Assembly (NCBI RefSeq): GCF_022539315.1
Contig: NC_066315.1
Coordinates: 22,233,649 to 22,297,648, forward strand
From: Serinus canaria
Taxonomy: Eukaryota > Chordata > Aves > Passeriformes > Fringillidae
DNA length: 64,000 nucleotides
Direction: 5' to 3'
Below the pieces are notes generated by a model that ran no database searches, was not told the DNA's origin, and saw only the letters and a program-made list of their open reading frames with translations. Positions 1-16,767 of this stretch are shown piece by piece; positions within the stretch are counted from its first letter, which is position 1; each line of letters starts with the position of its first letter. A program made the translations under genes and the position numbers.

Positions 1-2386
1 GTATTCATCCTTTTTAAATTGCATGTTACTTAGAATAATGAGATTCTTTTCATCACCAGCCCTCAAAAAAATTCTTGCAAATAATGCAGAGCTTCTTTTA
101 AATTTAATGTCTTGATAAGCTAAATTGTTAAATGCTAGATGCTATGGAATTACATTTGGTGTTCTTTAGAATGAATGCTAATTAACATGTAAATTAGCAA
201 TTTAACCCTCTTTATATTGGAAGAAAACCCATGGGACACCTAATTTCATAGTGGTTAATGATGGTCCAACGACTGTAGAATTTTTCTTAAGCATTTCATT
301 ATATAAGGAATTACAAAAGTGTACTATCTGATTTTGGCATTTAAGACATAGCAATACCCAGAATGTCAGTTAGAGGAAGTGCTTTTCATGAATGCCTGTG
401 TTATTGTTCTTCCTGTTCTTCTCAGATGGTATACTTTTTAATTACTAAAGTTTTAAAAGTAATTTTCCTAGAAGGAGGAATGGTTGATACAGTGTAATGG
501 ATGGCTTATTAAAATAAGCAAGGAATTGTAAGGATTACGCTTGTAATGAAACCAAAATGATGATGACAAACCACAGAAAAATACAAAATTACCCCTCAAA
601 CCATCATTTTAGATTTTAATTTTGTACAATAAATCCTCCCTCAGAGCATGAAGGAACACATTCTTCTTCAATTATATTTAGACTAAAGGTCCAGTTAACC
701 TGGTGGAAACTCAGAATCTTTGGTTCAAATAATTTCCCATTGCTTCAAACTTTGGTCCTGTTTAGAATATAGACAAAGATCCCAAAACCAAATTAATTAA
801 TTAACATTCTGTTCTGACTGTTTTAACATGGCAATGATAACTGAAACCAAAATTAAAAAATTGAAACTAAAGACTTTCTGAAACATTCTATTCAAATTAA
901 AAATATATAAAAATATATATGGTTTTAACCAGGTCATACTTCTTTATCCTAGTTCATAAAAAGAGCTATCGAAATCAACAGATTCCTCTTTTGTTCTGAG
1001 TTCTGAAATGCTAATACACACAGAACATAGAAAATGATTTATTTAAATGATCTAGGCATGTAGAACCTAAATATTTATGCTTAGATTATTATTCCCTGTT
1101 AACCTTTAGAGCAGCCAGGCTGAAGTCATGTCTGTGTTTTTTAATAAACAAGAAAAATTATGTCGGGTGTTATTGTCCTTTTAAACATCTCCATATTCAG
1201 GGACTCAAAATTTTTCCATTTTTTAAATACCAGCTATAAAGACAGAAGAATCAGAATAAACAGAATATTTTCCATCTACTTCCATGCAAAATGTTGCCAT
1301 TCATGTGAAATGTGCTCCCGATGAGCCAGCAAGATGCAGGCAAGACTGACCACAGATGTGCCTTCCATGTCCTGTGCCAGCTGCAGAGCACGGGCAAATA
1401 TTACATAACACTGTGTGCAGGTCACGTATTCTGCACAGTTGGTTGGAGTTTCTGTGTTAAATCAGTAGATCTGGAACACCTGGTGTCATTTTAAGGTCAA
1501 CATCTACAGGGTCTACAAATAGTGAGGCGAGAGAGGCAGTCACTGCCCGATGCTATGACTGGCTTTGGTGACTGTGTCCTCACAAGTACTTGCAATCATA
1601 TTTTTGGAATGACTTTTAGAACAAGATATTCAACCAGATTAAGTAACCTGTTCCACAGGATATGCCATGTTTCTGCATATCTTACCTGAGGCAGTCCTGT
1701 GCCATAATCAGCTTTTTGGAAATACAGCAATTAGCTGTCATAGCAAAATGTTAAATGTTCACAGAAAAATTACATTTCTCTTGGCTTCTGCACAACTTTT
1801 GAATTTGCTGATAACTTTCCCTCACCTGAAAAAAATGATAATACTTTTAATCTCATTTACATACACATAATGTTCATTTTTAAATGCCTGTACCTTCCAA
1901 GCAGTAATTAATAAGTGAGAATTGATTCCTGTGGAGTTTTAAGTGATGCTTATCAGCTAGGTTTGTGTTCAAGGAGCCTTACAATGTGCCTTGTACATCT
2001 TTAAGGGGCATTCCTAGCAGAAACAAATATTTTAAAGCAAAATAGAAACATATCTGTGCATCACCAAGACAACAGTAAAAAGGGTGAGATTAGTAATTTA
2101 TCATCCTTACTTACTTGTTAAATGCAGTAATTAACATCTTTTAATGTGTCTCTAGGGGAAAAATAAAGGAGGTAACCCAGACTGATTTTCATTTCACATT
2201 TTTTAAAATTTTATAATAATTAGGTTTTATCAGAAGTAATTAAAAGATGAGAGCTCTTTAAGCATCTTCTCAGATTAAATTCCAAGGGAATGAATAGAGA
2301 AATGTAGGTGACATACATGTGAATACCAAACAAATGTACTAATGCAGGTGATGGGACAGTAAAAAATATATATATTCCTTGAAAAT

Positions 2387-2424
2387 AAACCAAACCAAAC
2401 TAAACCAAACCAAATCAAAAAAAA
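2387..2424. repeat. CCAAA-type short tandem repeat
   Basis: Imperfect tandem copies of a five-base CCAAA/CTAAA unit run into an A stretch. It is a simple repeat with no sign of a gene or element around it. Confidence 0.7.
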
Positions 2425-3221
2425 CTTAACTGTAATTTTTCAGGAAATGTTTTAGAGTAGAATAGTTACAGGAATGTGATAAGATCAAATTATATTTCAT
2501 ACAGAAAGTTTGCACCATTTAGTTTCAAACAATTTGAAATAGTTCATAAAGATTGTCATACTTTGCTTCAGCAGTGTTACTTTAGGAAAATACATTTCAA
2601 AATTTCTTGTAAGGAATGTAAGAATACTTTCATTATATTAATTATAACATAACCACACCTTTTGTTTGTCATTCTTGAGATGCAGAAATTTTGAAAACTA
2701 CAACTTTGACACATTATGTTGCATTGCTGTTTAGATGCATTAACATTGAGACACTTGATAATTTCATTTTTCATATGAATTTTCCAAATTTTATTCCCCC
2801 ACTAAGACTAAAAATTAAAGAAATCCCAGATATCAAAGTTTTCTGCATAGCAGAAATTCTAGTCTTTTAACAAGTGTGTAAGTATACAGGAATTGACAGA
2901 CACCCCCTGGAACCCTGTGACATACTTTATGCTTATAGTTAGCATTTCTTGGCTTGTTTTCAGCCCTTAGCATGTTGATGAATTCCAAGTACTGCTTCCT
3001 TCAAAAGAGACACCTAAACACTTGTGTTGAAAACTCACATTCCATTGATGTGTGTTTACACTTTCCATTTAGGATCTGGGGTATTCAACATGGTACTAAA
3101 TCATTTCTGGCAGAGGAATAGCAGAGTATGGCTTTGTTCTGAACCTGCCCTGGATCTCCTGTCTTAGCTCAGATTGTGTGAATATCAAATCATAATTAAT
3201 TGAGAAACCACAGGATTAAGG

Positions 3222-3249
3222 GGTTTACCCCCATGTTTGGGGGTAAACC
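3222..3249. repeat. 12-bp perfect inverted repeat
   Basis: The arms at 3222-3233 and 3238-3249 are perfect reverse complements (GGTTTACCCCCA against TGGGGGTAAACC) with a four-base loop. The hairpin sits just upstream of a CR1 3'-end fragment that begins near 3265. It may mark the truncation point of that insertion or be a chance hairpin. Confidence 0.7.
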
Positions 3250-3264
3250 AATGCAGTTTATTAA

Positions 3265-3422
3265 GGAACACAATCTCCCCAGGCAGGTGGTCCCAACAGC
3301 AAGCCTGAGAGTTCACGTGTTTAGACAATGCTCTCAGGCACACGGTGTGAGTCTTGGGGTGTCCTGAGCAGGGCCAGGAGCTGGACCCAATCATCCAGCT
3401 AAGAGTATTCCGTGATTCTCTG
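3265..3422 (+). mobile_element. CR1 LINE 3'-end fragment
   Basis: The segment matches the known end of avian CR1 elements in order. It has the stretch for the 'CCCAGG..GTGGTC' end of ORF2, then an 'acaatgctctcaggcac' stretch, then 'gggccaggagctgga', and finally the degenerate ATTCTGTG-type terminal repeat at about 3406-3422. The sense strand is +. Only about 160 bases remain, so it is heavily 5' truncated, as is usual for CR1. It lies inside ZNF804B intron 2. Confidence 0.85.
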
Positions 3423-5389
3423 TCAGTTGCCAATATTTGCATATTGCCTAAAAGGTACAATGTAATTCTCACCTTTCAAAAGGAATCCAGAATATTCAGA
3501 TTAGTCCCATCTTTACTTCAAAGCAGCACTAATTCTTCTCATAGGCTCATCATGACCATCTTTTTGAGTTCTGTGTTACTTTTTTATAATTTGATTCTGA
3601 CTTACACCAAACATTCCACTCATTGACATAATCTTGGCTCTCAAGAACCATGTCAGATTCTGATTTCCTTCCCATTTTGAAATGTAGCACACCATAATGT
3701 CAATTTTCTTGGCTAAAAAAAAATGGGAAAAAAAATTGAAATTCTGGCATTCAGTTTGATAATAATAAGAAATTGGAACAGTACACATGTCAAACAACAA
3801 GTCTTAGCCTAACACATCTAAACATGGAGTGCATCAGAAGTATACAGCAATTGTTACAGATATTCTGTTGTATTCAGGGAAATGAACAAAGTTTTTTCTT
3901 ATATAGTTATTTTTATTGTTGCAGAAGGTCTCTCTAAAAGCTAAACCCACGATATGTGGAAAAACAATCAAGTTTTTTTTCAGAAATTAAAATTAAATAA
4001 CATTTAATCCAGCCGTCCTTCTCCTTCTTGTCTCCAGAACAGTTTCCAGTATTGTTTCAACTCACCTAGTCTGAAGAATATGAAACCACTATCACCATAT
4101 TGTATCTGCATTGGTGCATATTTTAAGATGCTTTTTTTTCTTTTCAGTGTATATACTCACAGTATTTCTCTTTTTTTGAAAGAAATAATTAAAATCAAGG
4201 AGTGTAGAAAAGTATGGATTATTGGGATAAAAAACATGACATAAATAAAAAAGCAACTTTGACTTTTACAGGAATGAAAATTTCGTGGGAGAGAGTAGTA
4301 AAGCTTGCTTGAAAGGTTCTTTGTGTCAAGTGATAGGAAAGAATTTGAAAAGGGACGTAGTACCTCAGTGAGTGATAGTTCATCTTTTGACTCTTAAATA
4401 TGCTCATGTCTACATGAAAATCTAGATGTGTTTATAGCATTTGATGTAAGAGTGAACAAACATTATCTGGAGCATGGCTAAGAGAATAACATTAAATGTT
4501 ACCTCCCATAACTACAGAACATATGAGTGGGTAAGAAAAGTTGTACAGGATTACTCTTAGAAAAGTGCATCATGTTCATTTCTACTCTCTTTTCAGGGAG
4601 CAGTTTCTAGAATACTGTTAAATATTTTAAATTGTGGCATCACAATTGAAGTGGGTCAAGTTTCAGCTCAGTGACATGTAGCACACCAGTAAGTTCAAGT
4701 GGACAAAATCCAAATCACAAGCTGCAAATATATAATATTTTAAACACATGGTAATAAAAAGGGAGCTAATAGGACCAAAATATCTTTGCCTTGATACACT
4801 GGGAAATTAGGGCATTCACTCTTCATGGTTTGGTCATCTCTTTCTATGACACACTAAATTTGCTTTAAAAGCACCTTATTGCTCTTGTCATATCAGAAAG
4901 AAATTCTGTCTAACTGGGAAGAGAGATGGATAAGCCAAGTAGATGGAAGAAAGGAGACTAACATCTAAGGAGAGAACACACAATAATAATGTGAAGTAAA
5001 ATTTGGAAAATAATGAAATAAATGATAAAATATAGTCAAAACAATGTTTTTAAATGTCAGTACCATGTACTGGGATGTGTTCTCAGAAGACTGTCTCTGA
5101 TAACCAAAGGCTAAACCAGGCCCTTGGATTATTGTCCCTGAAAAAGAAAAACCACCAACCCCACCCCCCCAAAAAAACCTCCAACATATGTTCATCTTTT
5201 TCTGCAAATAAACCAGAAACTGGAACAAAAACTGCTACTCCAATCCCATGAATGAAGAAATTAAAATTAACAGACCTTCCATCTGAATGTGCTGCCTCTG
5301 TGGGCCTCCCTTATGACAAGAATAGCACAAATACACTTCATCCATATTATGGGTCTCTTAAAATTATAACATATGCATTAAAGCTGATC

Positions 5390-5432
5390 TTTAATCTATA
5401 TCTAATTTTTAATCTATAATCTTTAATCTATA
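5390..5432. repeat. TTTAATCTATA repeats
   Basis: Three near-identical copies of an 11-base unit lie at 5390-5400, 5408-5418 and 5422-5432, separated by short AT-rich spacers. It is a local duplication in AT-rich intron sequence with no evident function. Confidence 0.7.
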
Positions 5433-6650
5433 TGTCTATGTTAGCATTATGACACTGGAAATAAAAAAAAGATAATTGTATATAGCACATGCAAATAAAA
5501 TATTGGCATTAATCCATGTAAATAACAAACTATACCTTAAACTTCTTTTAGGAACTTAATTTCATAAAGGTGAATGACCTTGTAAAATGGGCTGGAAGGA
5601 GGAAAATCAAACAGAAGGGTGTGAGAGAGAACAAAGAAATTTCAAAGAGCACTTGGCAGATGGTTTAAGAACCTAAATCCCAGAACAGAAAAAGACCAAA
5701 TAGGTTATAAAGAGCTAATCTCATTTAGAAGGAAAGTCAATTGTCTCTGTCTTAAATTTATAATAAAGGAGAGAAAGGAAAAATGGATGGTAAATACTAT
5801 AAATCACCAGTGGAAAAATTGGAAAAGAAGTGATGGAGGAAGAAAAAAGGGCAAAAGAAAAATCTGTAGTCATCAGAGGTGAGGGCAAGAAAGTTTCTGG
5901 AAATGTATTGAGAACATAAAGTATCTTCTGGTCCAAACTGAAATTATTTACCTGTTAGCAGTGATATTAAAAAGGCTATTCCTGCAGATTTCTGTTCTAT
6001 ACTTGGAACAATGCCAGATAACTCAGCCACATCCATGATGTTTAGGATGATTGTGAGGTACCACTCTGTCAATACTTAAGAAGGACCTTAAACAACATGT
6101 TCTAGAAATAAATATTTTCTGTCTCAGCTGGTTTAGGTCATAAACTCTCCTAATATTTAACGTTTATTTTTAATGAGTCTCAGAGCACTAGAAGAAAAAG
6201 CATCAAGCTAGATGATGCCATGATAGGATTTAAAAAGAATAAATAGGAAAATCTGTCATTCTGACATTAGTGCCAGGGAGAATACTGGCATGACTGATAC
6301 AGATCTCTATAAAATGTTGAAGAATTTTAATGTAATTCATTTAATTTATTATGGATTATATAAAATAGATCTGTCAAAGTAACTTTAATCAATTATTTTT
6401 TCTGGATGTCCCCTATCTTCTGCTAGTGAAAAGATTTGATTGGATGATTACAAAATTCCTTTGTGGTCTTTTCTGATTGAGCAAAACTGCAAGGAAATCT
6501 CATGCATTAAAGCTCTTTTACTTGGAGCAGGAATTTTTTGTAATAGAATTGCTGCTAGATTCCTGGTTAACTTCAACTATCCTACTCCAGAGGACCTCAG
6601 TCTACTTTGAGCATATTAAAGAGAAATAATATTTTGCTTTAGACTGATTT

Positions 6651-6673
6651 AAAAAAAAAAAAAAAAAAAAAAA
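6651..6673. repeat. A23 homopolymer
   Basis: A run of 23 A residues. I saw no recognisable retroposed body directly upstream and no clear target-site duplication, so it is best treated as a simple repeat rather than the tail of a retrocopy. Confidence 0.8.
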
Positions 6674-9600
6674 GAAAGCCATGATCTAAAATATTTTTTT
6701 ATAGCTAGCTTTACATCCTATTAAAAAAGCAATTTTTTACTTCCTTCATATATTTGATAAGGCTTCTACTTTACTCCTCCCAATATCCTTCACACACATT
6801 TGCTCAGTTTGTAACTTTTCATCTGAAGTTCAGTGGCTGGTGACTATAAGCAAGGCTACAGCTATCTCAAGTAGATATTAAAATATTCCTTTTTAGTGAT
6901 GGACTTGTTCTCTTGCAGAGCACTTGGAAGTCACCATGGAGTGGTTTATCAACTTTCCTCTATGTAAACTATGAACACAGCACAATAATTTGGAAGAGGT
7001 TTATCCTTTATTCTCTGTTGTTATTCCCCCAGCATTATCATAGTTACCAAGAATCAACCAAGAATACAGCTAAATGAAAATTAGGTTTAATTCAGGTGAA
7101 TGACATTTTTTTTCAATGCCTGTACAAAGAGTTAGTGATGAAAATTAAACATATACACCTGTAAATCATACCAGTGGTTATGATTCAGTCTCCTCTCTGC
7201 TCTTTCTAAAATTCATTCCATTTCTCTATGCTTTCATATATTTATTTGTAAAATGATATCATTTTACAGGATGAAGTTTTGTAAGAAATCTGAGATCTGT
7301 CTATGAAAAGTGTTAATTAAAATCCATGTATGGACATTCCAACTGTCATTTTTGTTACTCTGAAAACCTTCTGACTGCATTGAAGAAAGTTTGAAGCCAT
7401 GTTTTCAACTCACCTGTAGAATTCTGGGATAATTTAGACTCTCTTTTCATTAAAATGTAAATGATTTTGTAGTCTGCCTGCTACAGTTAAAACAAAGAAA
7501 AAATAAGTGGTGAGACAGGCTTTAATAACATGTGGAAAGTCTTAAATAATTTTAAAATAAGATTACAACAAGTACTACAATTTTTGAAAGGCAGTAGTCT
7601 TGCACAGGATCTGTAATGCCAGTTTCTTTGTTTTTAGCTGCTTAAAGGAGAAGAAAAAAGAAGTAAAATATATAAGATGATGGTTTTGATCTAAGAAGGG
7701 TCCAAACACCCTGACCAGTGAGGTAATATATAAATTTAAAGGGAAGATTCAGACCTTGCCCCAGGATTTTTATCATTGTAATGTGTTGATTTTTCTGACT
7801 CTGTATTCCAAAGTGACACTAAATACATCTAATCAAAGTACACAGTGTGCAGCCAGCTTGGTGGAGCCTATGACAATATATTTGCTCTTTGCTGATAGAA
7901 ACATGAGTGGGCAATAGCTCAGGCTTCCACAGGAGTGAGGTGCTGGCACACAGTGCATGTTCTGTCCTCTTCCCTGTGGGAACAGCCTCCAAATGCATCT
8001 GTTTCAACTTTATCTGGGGGATTCTTATGAGAAATACAATTGGATCTTTGAAAATAGAAAGTATCCACAAATGGATGCTTTCATCCAGCAACAGATGAAA
8101 TCAGTTTAATTAGCAGGAATATTTGCAGGTCTGGTTAAACAGTAAGAGTTTCTCTGAAGACATGAAAAACAAGTCCTCCAAAGGGCCATCTATCTAAGTA
8201 ATTTATCCTTCAGGTTAGATCTGTGATCAGCATCTCATTCACTGATAGATGGATTTTCTAGGACATGTCTGAGGACTGAGTTTTCCTCCCTCCTGCTATC
8301 ATCTCACTCCCTAATCCAATCAGACAAGGATATTTTCTTTTTTGTCTTCTCATTCACTTCCACTACCAATATTAAATCTGTTACAGCTGGCTATAATAGA
8401 ACATACTCTAACAAATAATTGCTTGCACACACTTCAAAGAGATCTGTAGCTATTTATGGAAAAAAACAAATGAAAATTTATCAGCTAATTTTTGAGCTTC
8501 ATCTCTTATTTTTAATTCCTGTATATAATAGCTTTTCCAATTTATTTTTAGGATTTTTACAAACCATGGCAAAGGCAAATTCCTTCATTGCTGTTTCCCC
8601 ACTTTCACTTACTGTAAGCTTTACATATGGAGTTTAATTATGTTCTTTAGTGACTATCATTCTCATTTGATGGTTTGCAGTGTGAAATCATTTTACAAAT
8701 AGTGCATTTGGTTCCAATGTTAGGGTTACAGGCAAGAGAATAATTACTGAAATTAGCATTCCTTTCTTCCTCAATTAACCCTTCTATGGTGAATTTGGTT
8801 AGAACCTAATTAAGGAACCTTTTTCCTGAGTGGGAATAAATCTTTAAAGCAAATCAGGCCCTCAAACACATTAGTTCAAGGACTTCAGTTCAAAGAATGC
8901 TCTCTAAATATAACACAAGACATATACCTAATATGGTATATACATTTTTACCTGGGGCTGGAATGCATAATGAGTAGTTTGGAGGGTGCATTGTGAATGA
9001 TATTCCAGAACAAAAACATTCTAAATGTAATGGGAAAAAATAATTTAATTTCTACTAAAATGACATTTTATAGCTTAATACATAGAAAATTACTTTTTTT
9101 CTCAAAGATACCTTCTATTCACATCCATGCAGTTACACTACTTGAAGAAGAGGATTTGCTACTCAGGATAGTTGCAGCAACAGTTCTTCTTCCCAGAATC
9201 TGAAGGAGTTAAGACTGAGAACCCCTGTAAAATCTGTATAATGGCATAGCTCCTGGCAGAATACTTAGGAGAAGTTATAGTGTCTCCCAGTGCCATACTC
9301 CGATGGTCCTCAAATTGAGAGACTTGCCAGTTAAGAATGAGGCAAAGCAGATGTTGAGTAGCTCAAATTCCTCCTCATTTGTTGTTACCTATTCAACACT
9401 CTTGTTTGCTTTCTTTATCTGGGAGTATGCTTTCTTCAACCTTCATTTCTGGCTGACACTCCTGCTCTCCCTATTATTCTTTTCATCCTTTGCCAAGATC
9501 AGTTCCAGGCTCACCTTGGCCTTCCTGACTGGTCCTTACACAGCTGAGCAGCATCACTACACTCTTCCCTGGACACCTGTCCCTGCTTTCTCTACCTTTC

Positions 9601-12600
9601 CTTCTTGCCTCGTATTTCGACCAGCAGGTCTTGATTCAGCCCTGCCATTCTCCTGTTCTCTTACACCAAAGGATTGGTGTAACTTCCTCAAAGATCTGCC
9701 AGCTTTTTTCTGCTCCCTTGTCCCAGAGGGCAGTTTCTCAGGTGGGGCTATTGAATAAACCCTGGATTCCTCTCACCATGTTGCAGTGATGGCAATTTGC
9801 TCCTAACTTTCTAGCAGAGCAGTGGGATCCAGCTCCTCTGGTTTGCTGTCCCTGCTGTGAGCACTGGTGTAGAGGCACCTTAGCTGGGAGGTCAGCTGTG
9901 TCTCTTTCATAAAGGAAAACCCTGTAGAAATTAGGATAGACACCTTTAATAACCTCTGTACACAATGAAAGAAAGAGATACTTTTACTTCTCACTTTATC
10001 CCTCTTGTTTTAGACAGCTGCTTTACAAACAGGTGATTAGGTTCCCAAAGTGCTTATTTCCTTTCAGTGGTTATGAAGAAAGGCATCTGAAGTTGATCAG
10101 AAAATAGTAATCCAGGTGAACATTTACCTGCACAGGAAAGAATAGAAATCAGGATCATAACTCTGGATTGAAAGTAAACTCAGTATTGCAAAGGCAGCCA
10201 GCTGTGAGTATTCAGGTGCTCATAGGTCAGTGCAAAGCAAGTACTCATCCAAATAGACTGACAATTTAAAAAAAAAGAACAAATCACAATGCCCCAGACA
10301 TTAAGAATGGAAAGAAATTGCTAAATTACAGGTATTTAACCACGGTCATTTGGTGTCTAGCAAAAGTAAGTAGTGAAGATGCAGCTCCATTAACTCATTT
10401 AAATCTCCTGGTGATTCATATCAGAGTTCCAGGAGGAAAAGCATAGATTCAGCAGTTTTTGACTGAGTCTTAGACAGAACAGCCAACGGGACTCACAGCA
10501 GTTCTACAAGTAAATCTTTCCCTGACAATGAACATTATTTTGTGGTCTTCTAATACTCTCTGTGGGGGCTTATAGAAAAAGGGATAGTTTACTTTTAAAT
10601 ATGGAAATATCCACACACAGGTGTACAAAAAACTTAGAAAGAATAGAAAATTAGTCTAAAAAAGAAATAAGACTGTATGACAACTATATTTGTAGCAGAT
10701 GAAGGACAAGAAAGCTATTAAATAAATCATATTTTATTATGCGTGCCTGTATTTGGATGCCCAGTTAAGTACCTAATTATGTGAAAAATGCAACTGCTGT
10801 GTAAAGCAATGTTAATTTTCAGGCACACCTACTGAGCTTAGGGTTGTCATTCAGATATCTGCTCAATTGCTTGCTCTTGTATCCCACCTGCAGAAAATAT
10901 CTGAGTGCTTGTCAGAAGTCTGGCACAGGTTATTAGTGAAGAAAACCAGGGCTTTGCAGGTTCAGCAGGCTATTCCATGATCTATCCAACACAGCTGACA
11001 AATTTCATTATGACTCCTAACTAGAGTTCTGGCAGTCCAGCTTTGTTTTGTTTTGCTGAGGGGATGTGCAGGGAGAGCCCTTTCTCTCCTCAGACTGGAG
11101 AGCTTTGGATTTCTTGGATTTCATCTCCAGTTGATGAGTTCTCTGCTCTGCTTACTTACATTTCTTTTTCTTTTCTCTACTTCTCTGACACATGCTACAT
11201 GCCATTAGAGAGCAAAAAATACTGCTGGAACTCTTATTCTTAGTGTTGGTCCATTTGCTTTTTTGATTATCATCCTAACTGTCAAAGAAATGAAGTGGCA
11301 TTGCTTTGCAGTGCTGCTCTCTATAGTTCTCAGTTTCACGCTGCTCTTTGTTTCCTTGACAGGTAGAAACTGTTTCTGTTTTTCCTCATGAATGCTTTAT
11401 GTGTGATGCTGAACAGCTCACCCTGACAGCTAAAACATAGCAAGCTGCCCTAAAGGGCATTTCTCAAATGTGTTTCTTTGCCCTTTCTTCACATTGGACA
11501 TGTTAATAAGGCTCAAGACTACCTGTGTTTTTCTGTGGAAAATAGGATCTTTACAGCTTAAATATCTCCACACTCATGTAAATATTACCTAGGTGAAAGA
11601 ACATTTGGATTTGTTCTGGGAAGATTCTTTGATTTCTTTTTTCAGCTTTGGCTTTAATATATTATTTGAAAAGCTTTTTTCTTGACCCAAAATTGACATT
11701 GTCTTACATATTCATCCATTTGGCTGTAAATTGCAGACAATGAGGTTGAGGGTATGGAGTGCTATGTGACTGGCCTGGCAAGGGACAAATGAATAGTGAG
11801 AAAGGGCACATAAAGGGACAGTAAGAGCTAAACATATAGGGAGCAACCATTTCTCTTCAAGAAGGTGAAGCCTAAGAGCTTTAAAGAGGTCTTTGCAGCT
11901 GTCCTATTTCAGAGTCTAGTTCCATGAAGTACTGGACGTTGGGGCTGATACAAGCTTTACAGAGAAACATACAGATTTGACAGACTGTAGATAGTTCTGA
12001 TGAAATGGTAAAGCTTTCATCAGGCACTAGGCAGCATGATGATTCTTGCTGGTTGGTGGTGCACCAGTTCCTCAAGCAACGTCCTGGCTTTCTAATCCCC
12101 ATACAACAGAGAGTGTCTGTGCAAAACCATCAGGATGGCTGAGAGCCAGAAATCCCTCTTAGACTCCCTGAGCAGATGACTTGTCAGTCCAGCTCTCCCT
12201 GTCTCCAGATCAGTGCTCAAAGGCATGTCTTGGGGTCCAAAAGGCTGAGAGCAAACAAATATCTTCTGCTCTTAGTCTCCCGGCACTTATTTTTCTCTCA
12301 CAGATGTTATCTGACTTTTTAAAAAATCCCATACTTGAAGAACAGCTGATGTGACAGTGGTGAGAGATGCTCACTACAGATTTCCAGCCCTCTTCACAGA
12401 AAGAAATCACAGACCTTGTATGGCATGTTTCCACCAAGTGTTTTTTCATGCCTCTCTGTCATATTATGTCTTTGCCACTAACTGGATTCCTTCATCTTAG
12501 CTGGACAAAAAAGAACCTGTCATCTCTTTGGATGGTGGTTTTCACCCATTTGCCCTGTCATAATCTATGGCAAAAGCTAGACCTCTCTCCAGAAAGCAGT

Positions 12601-13610
12601 TCTCTCGTGCATTTATCATTTTCTTGACCTCTAAAAGTTGAGGACTCTTTGCCTCCAGCCCTGTTTTCTCAGAAGCATGTTTGCCAGTGTAGAGCTCTGT
12701 GCTGTGGCTAGGCTGCTCCCCATACCTGAGCTGCAGAAAGCAGTATTTGCTTTTACAATGTTTGGTCAGCCTTCAATTTATCCTAGTGATGCTATTGATC
12801 TTCTGGCCCTGCTATAGTGAAACAACAGCATGAGATGATAGCAGTGATTGGGATGTTGATCTCCAGGTGCTGGTGGACAGTCAAGTAGGTATAGATGCTG
12901 AAAGACGAGCAGCAGTTAAAAATGACAGAGATACAAGAACCTTTCTTCAAATCTACTTTGCAAAAACAGCTCCATGGAAAATTTAGCATTGCATGGTGGT
13001 GACACAGTAGTTCTAAATTCCACAGACGAGTGCAGCCACCTCTGGACCAAGGGATGAATGAATGCAGTAGTTTAGTTTCAGTTCCGGTCCTCAAAGCTTC
13101 CAATTTGGGCATCTGGCTGAACACACCAGAGTTCCCTCCCAGCTTGCAAACGCTTTTTCCCCAAACACTGGAGAAGTGGGGAAGAGGGAAGCATTTCTGC
13201 CATGGAGTATGGAAGCATGGATCTGGACTGAGGAGTTGTAAGGTTAGATGTGACATGCTAGCTCCTAGAGATCACAGTGAACTCAGAGAAAACTGTTTTT
13301 GCAGAGGATGCTGTTGACATTTTCTAGTTTACATCTTCTCCTTCGTTTTCCTTATGTTATCAGTGGTGCAAAATTAGGCAATAAAAATATACATATAAAT
13401 GCAAAGAATTTTTCTCTCTCCAACAGCAATTACCTGGTTTATAGATGTGTGAGATGATTAAAAAATTGTGAAAATAACTATAAAAGATTTTCTTGATCAA
13501 GTATTTCAGACAGTGGTTCTCTCCTTTGAGAAAATGATACAGCCTGAAGAAGGTACAAAACCAACAGATAAGCCCCCACACATCTGCGTACACATGTCCA
13601 AGTAGAGAAC

Positions 13611-13725
13611 TATAAAATATATTTTACATATTTTATATATAAAATATATTTTATATATAAAATATATAAAAGTTATTCCAGTATATATATATATATATAT
13701 ATAAGAGTTATTCCAGTATATGCCT
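13611..13725. repeat. AT-rich repeat patch with (TA)11
   Basis: The patch begins with alternating TATATAAAATATATTTTA units and continues with an uninterrupted (TA)11 at 13682-13703. The sequence AGTTATTCCAGTATA occurs on both sides of the TA run (about 13671-13685 and 13706-13720), which suggests slippage or a small tandem duplication. It lies about 350 bases upstream of the exon 3 acceptor. It is probably length-polymorphic and may be hard to assemble. Confidence 0.85.
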
Positions 13726-14016
13726 GTGGATTACATTTCAACAGGATGAATTAAATAGGAAAATATTCACCTCACTGAATGGATTCTAGTTTTGTGTCTG
13801 TATTTGTCCACAACAGAACATTTTTGTATTCATCAGAAACCAAAAAAGCTGTCATTCAAACATAGGCATCCATCAGATGGATGGCAGAGGGCAAATTATG
13901 CTGTTTTGTTAAGCAAAAATAACGTTTTCAACCTCTTTTCAGTATTCTAGTATTTTAAGTATACTTTTATTTTCCATTTACATACCAACTTCACGAAAAG
14001 TGAATAAATTGGGTAG

Positions 14017-16767
<2,751 letters not shown>

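Noticed and set aside
6651..6673. A23 tract as the tail of a processed retrocopy
   Set aside because: No recognisable retroposed body or target-site duplication nearby.
7390..7440. Possible minus-strand splice donor (CAACTCACCT) near 7405, also near 4058
   Set aside because: No convincing acceptor or coding frame next to either site.
9303..9758. 151-codon open + frame with a hydrophobic stretch
   Set aside because: It lies in the ZNF804B intron, with no splice context and no family resemblance; the composition is that of pyrimidine-rich DNA read as Leu, Phe and Ser.
12792..13256. 154-codon open - frame
   Set aside because: No recognisable domain, overlaps a + open frame of similar quality, and has no promoter or splice signals I can support.
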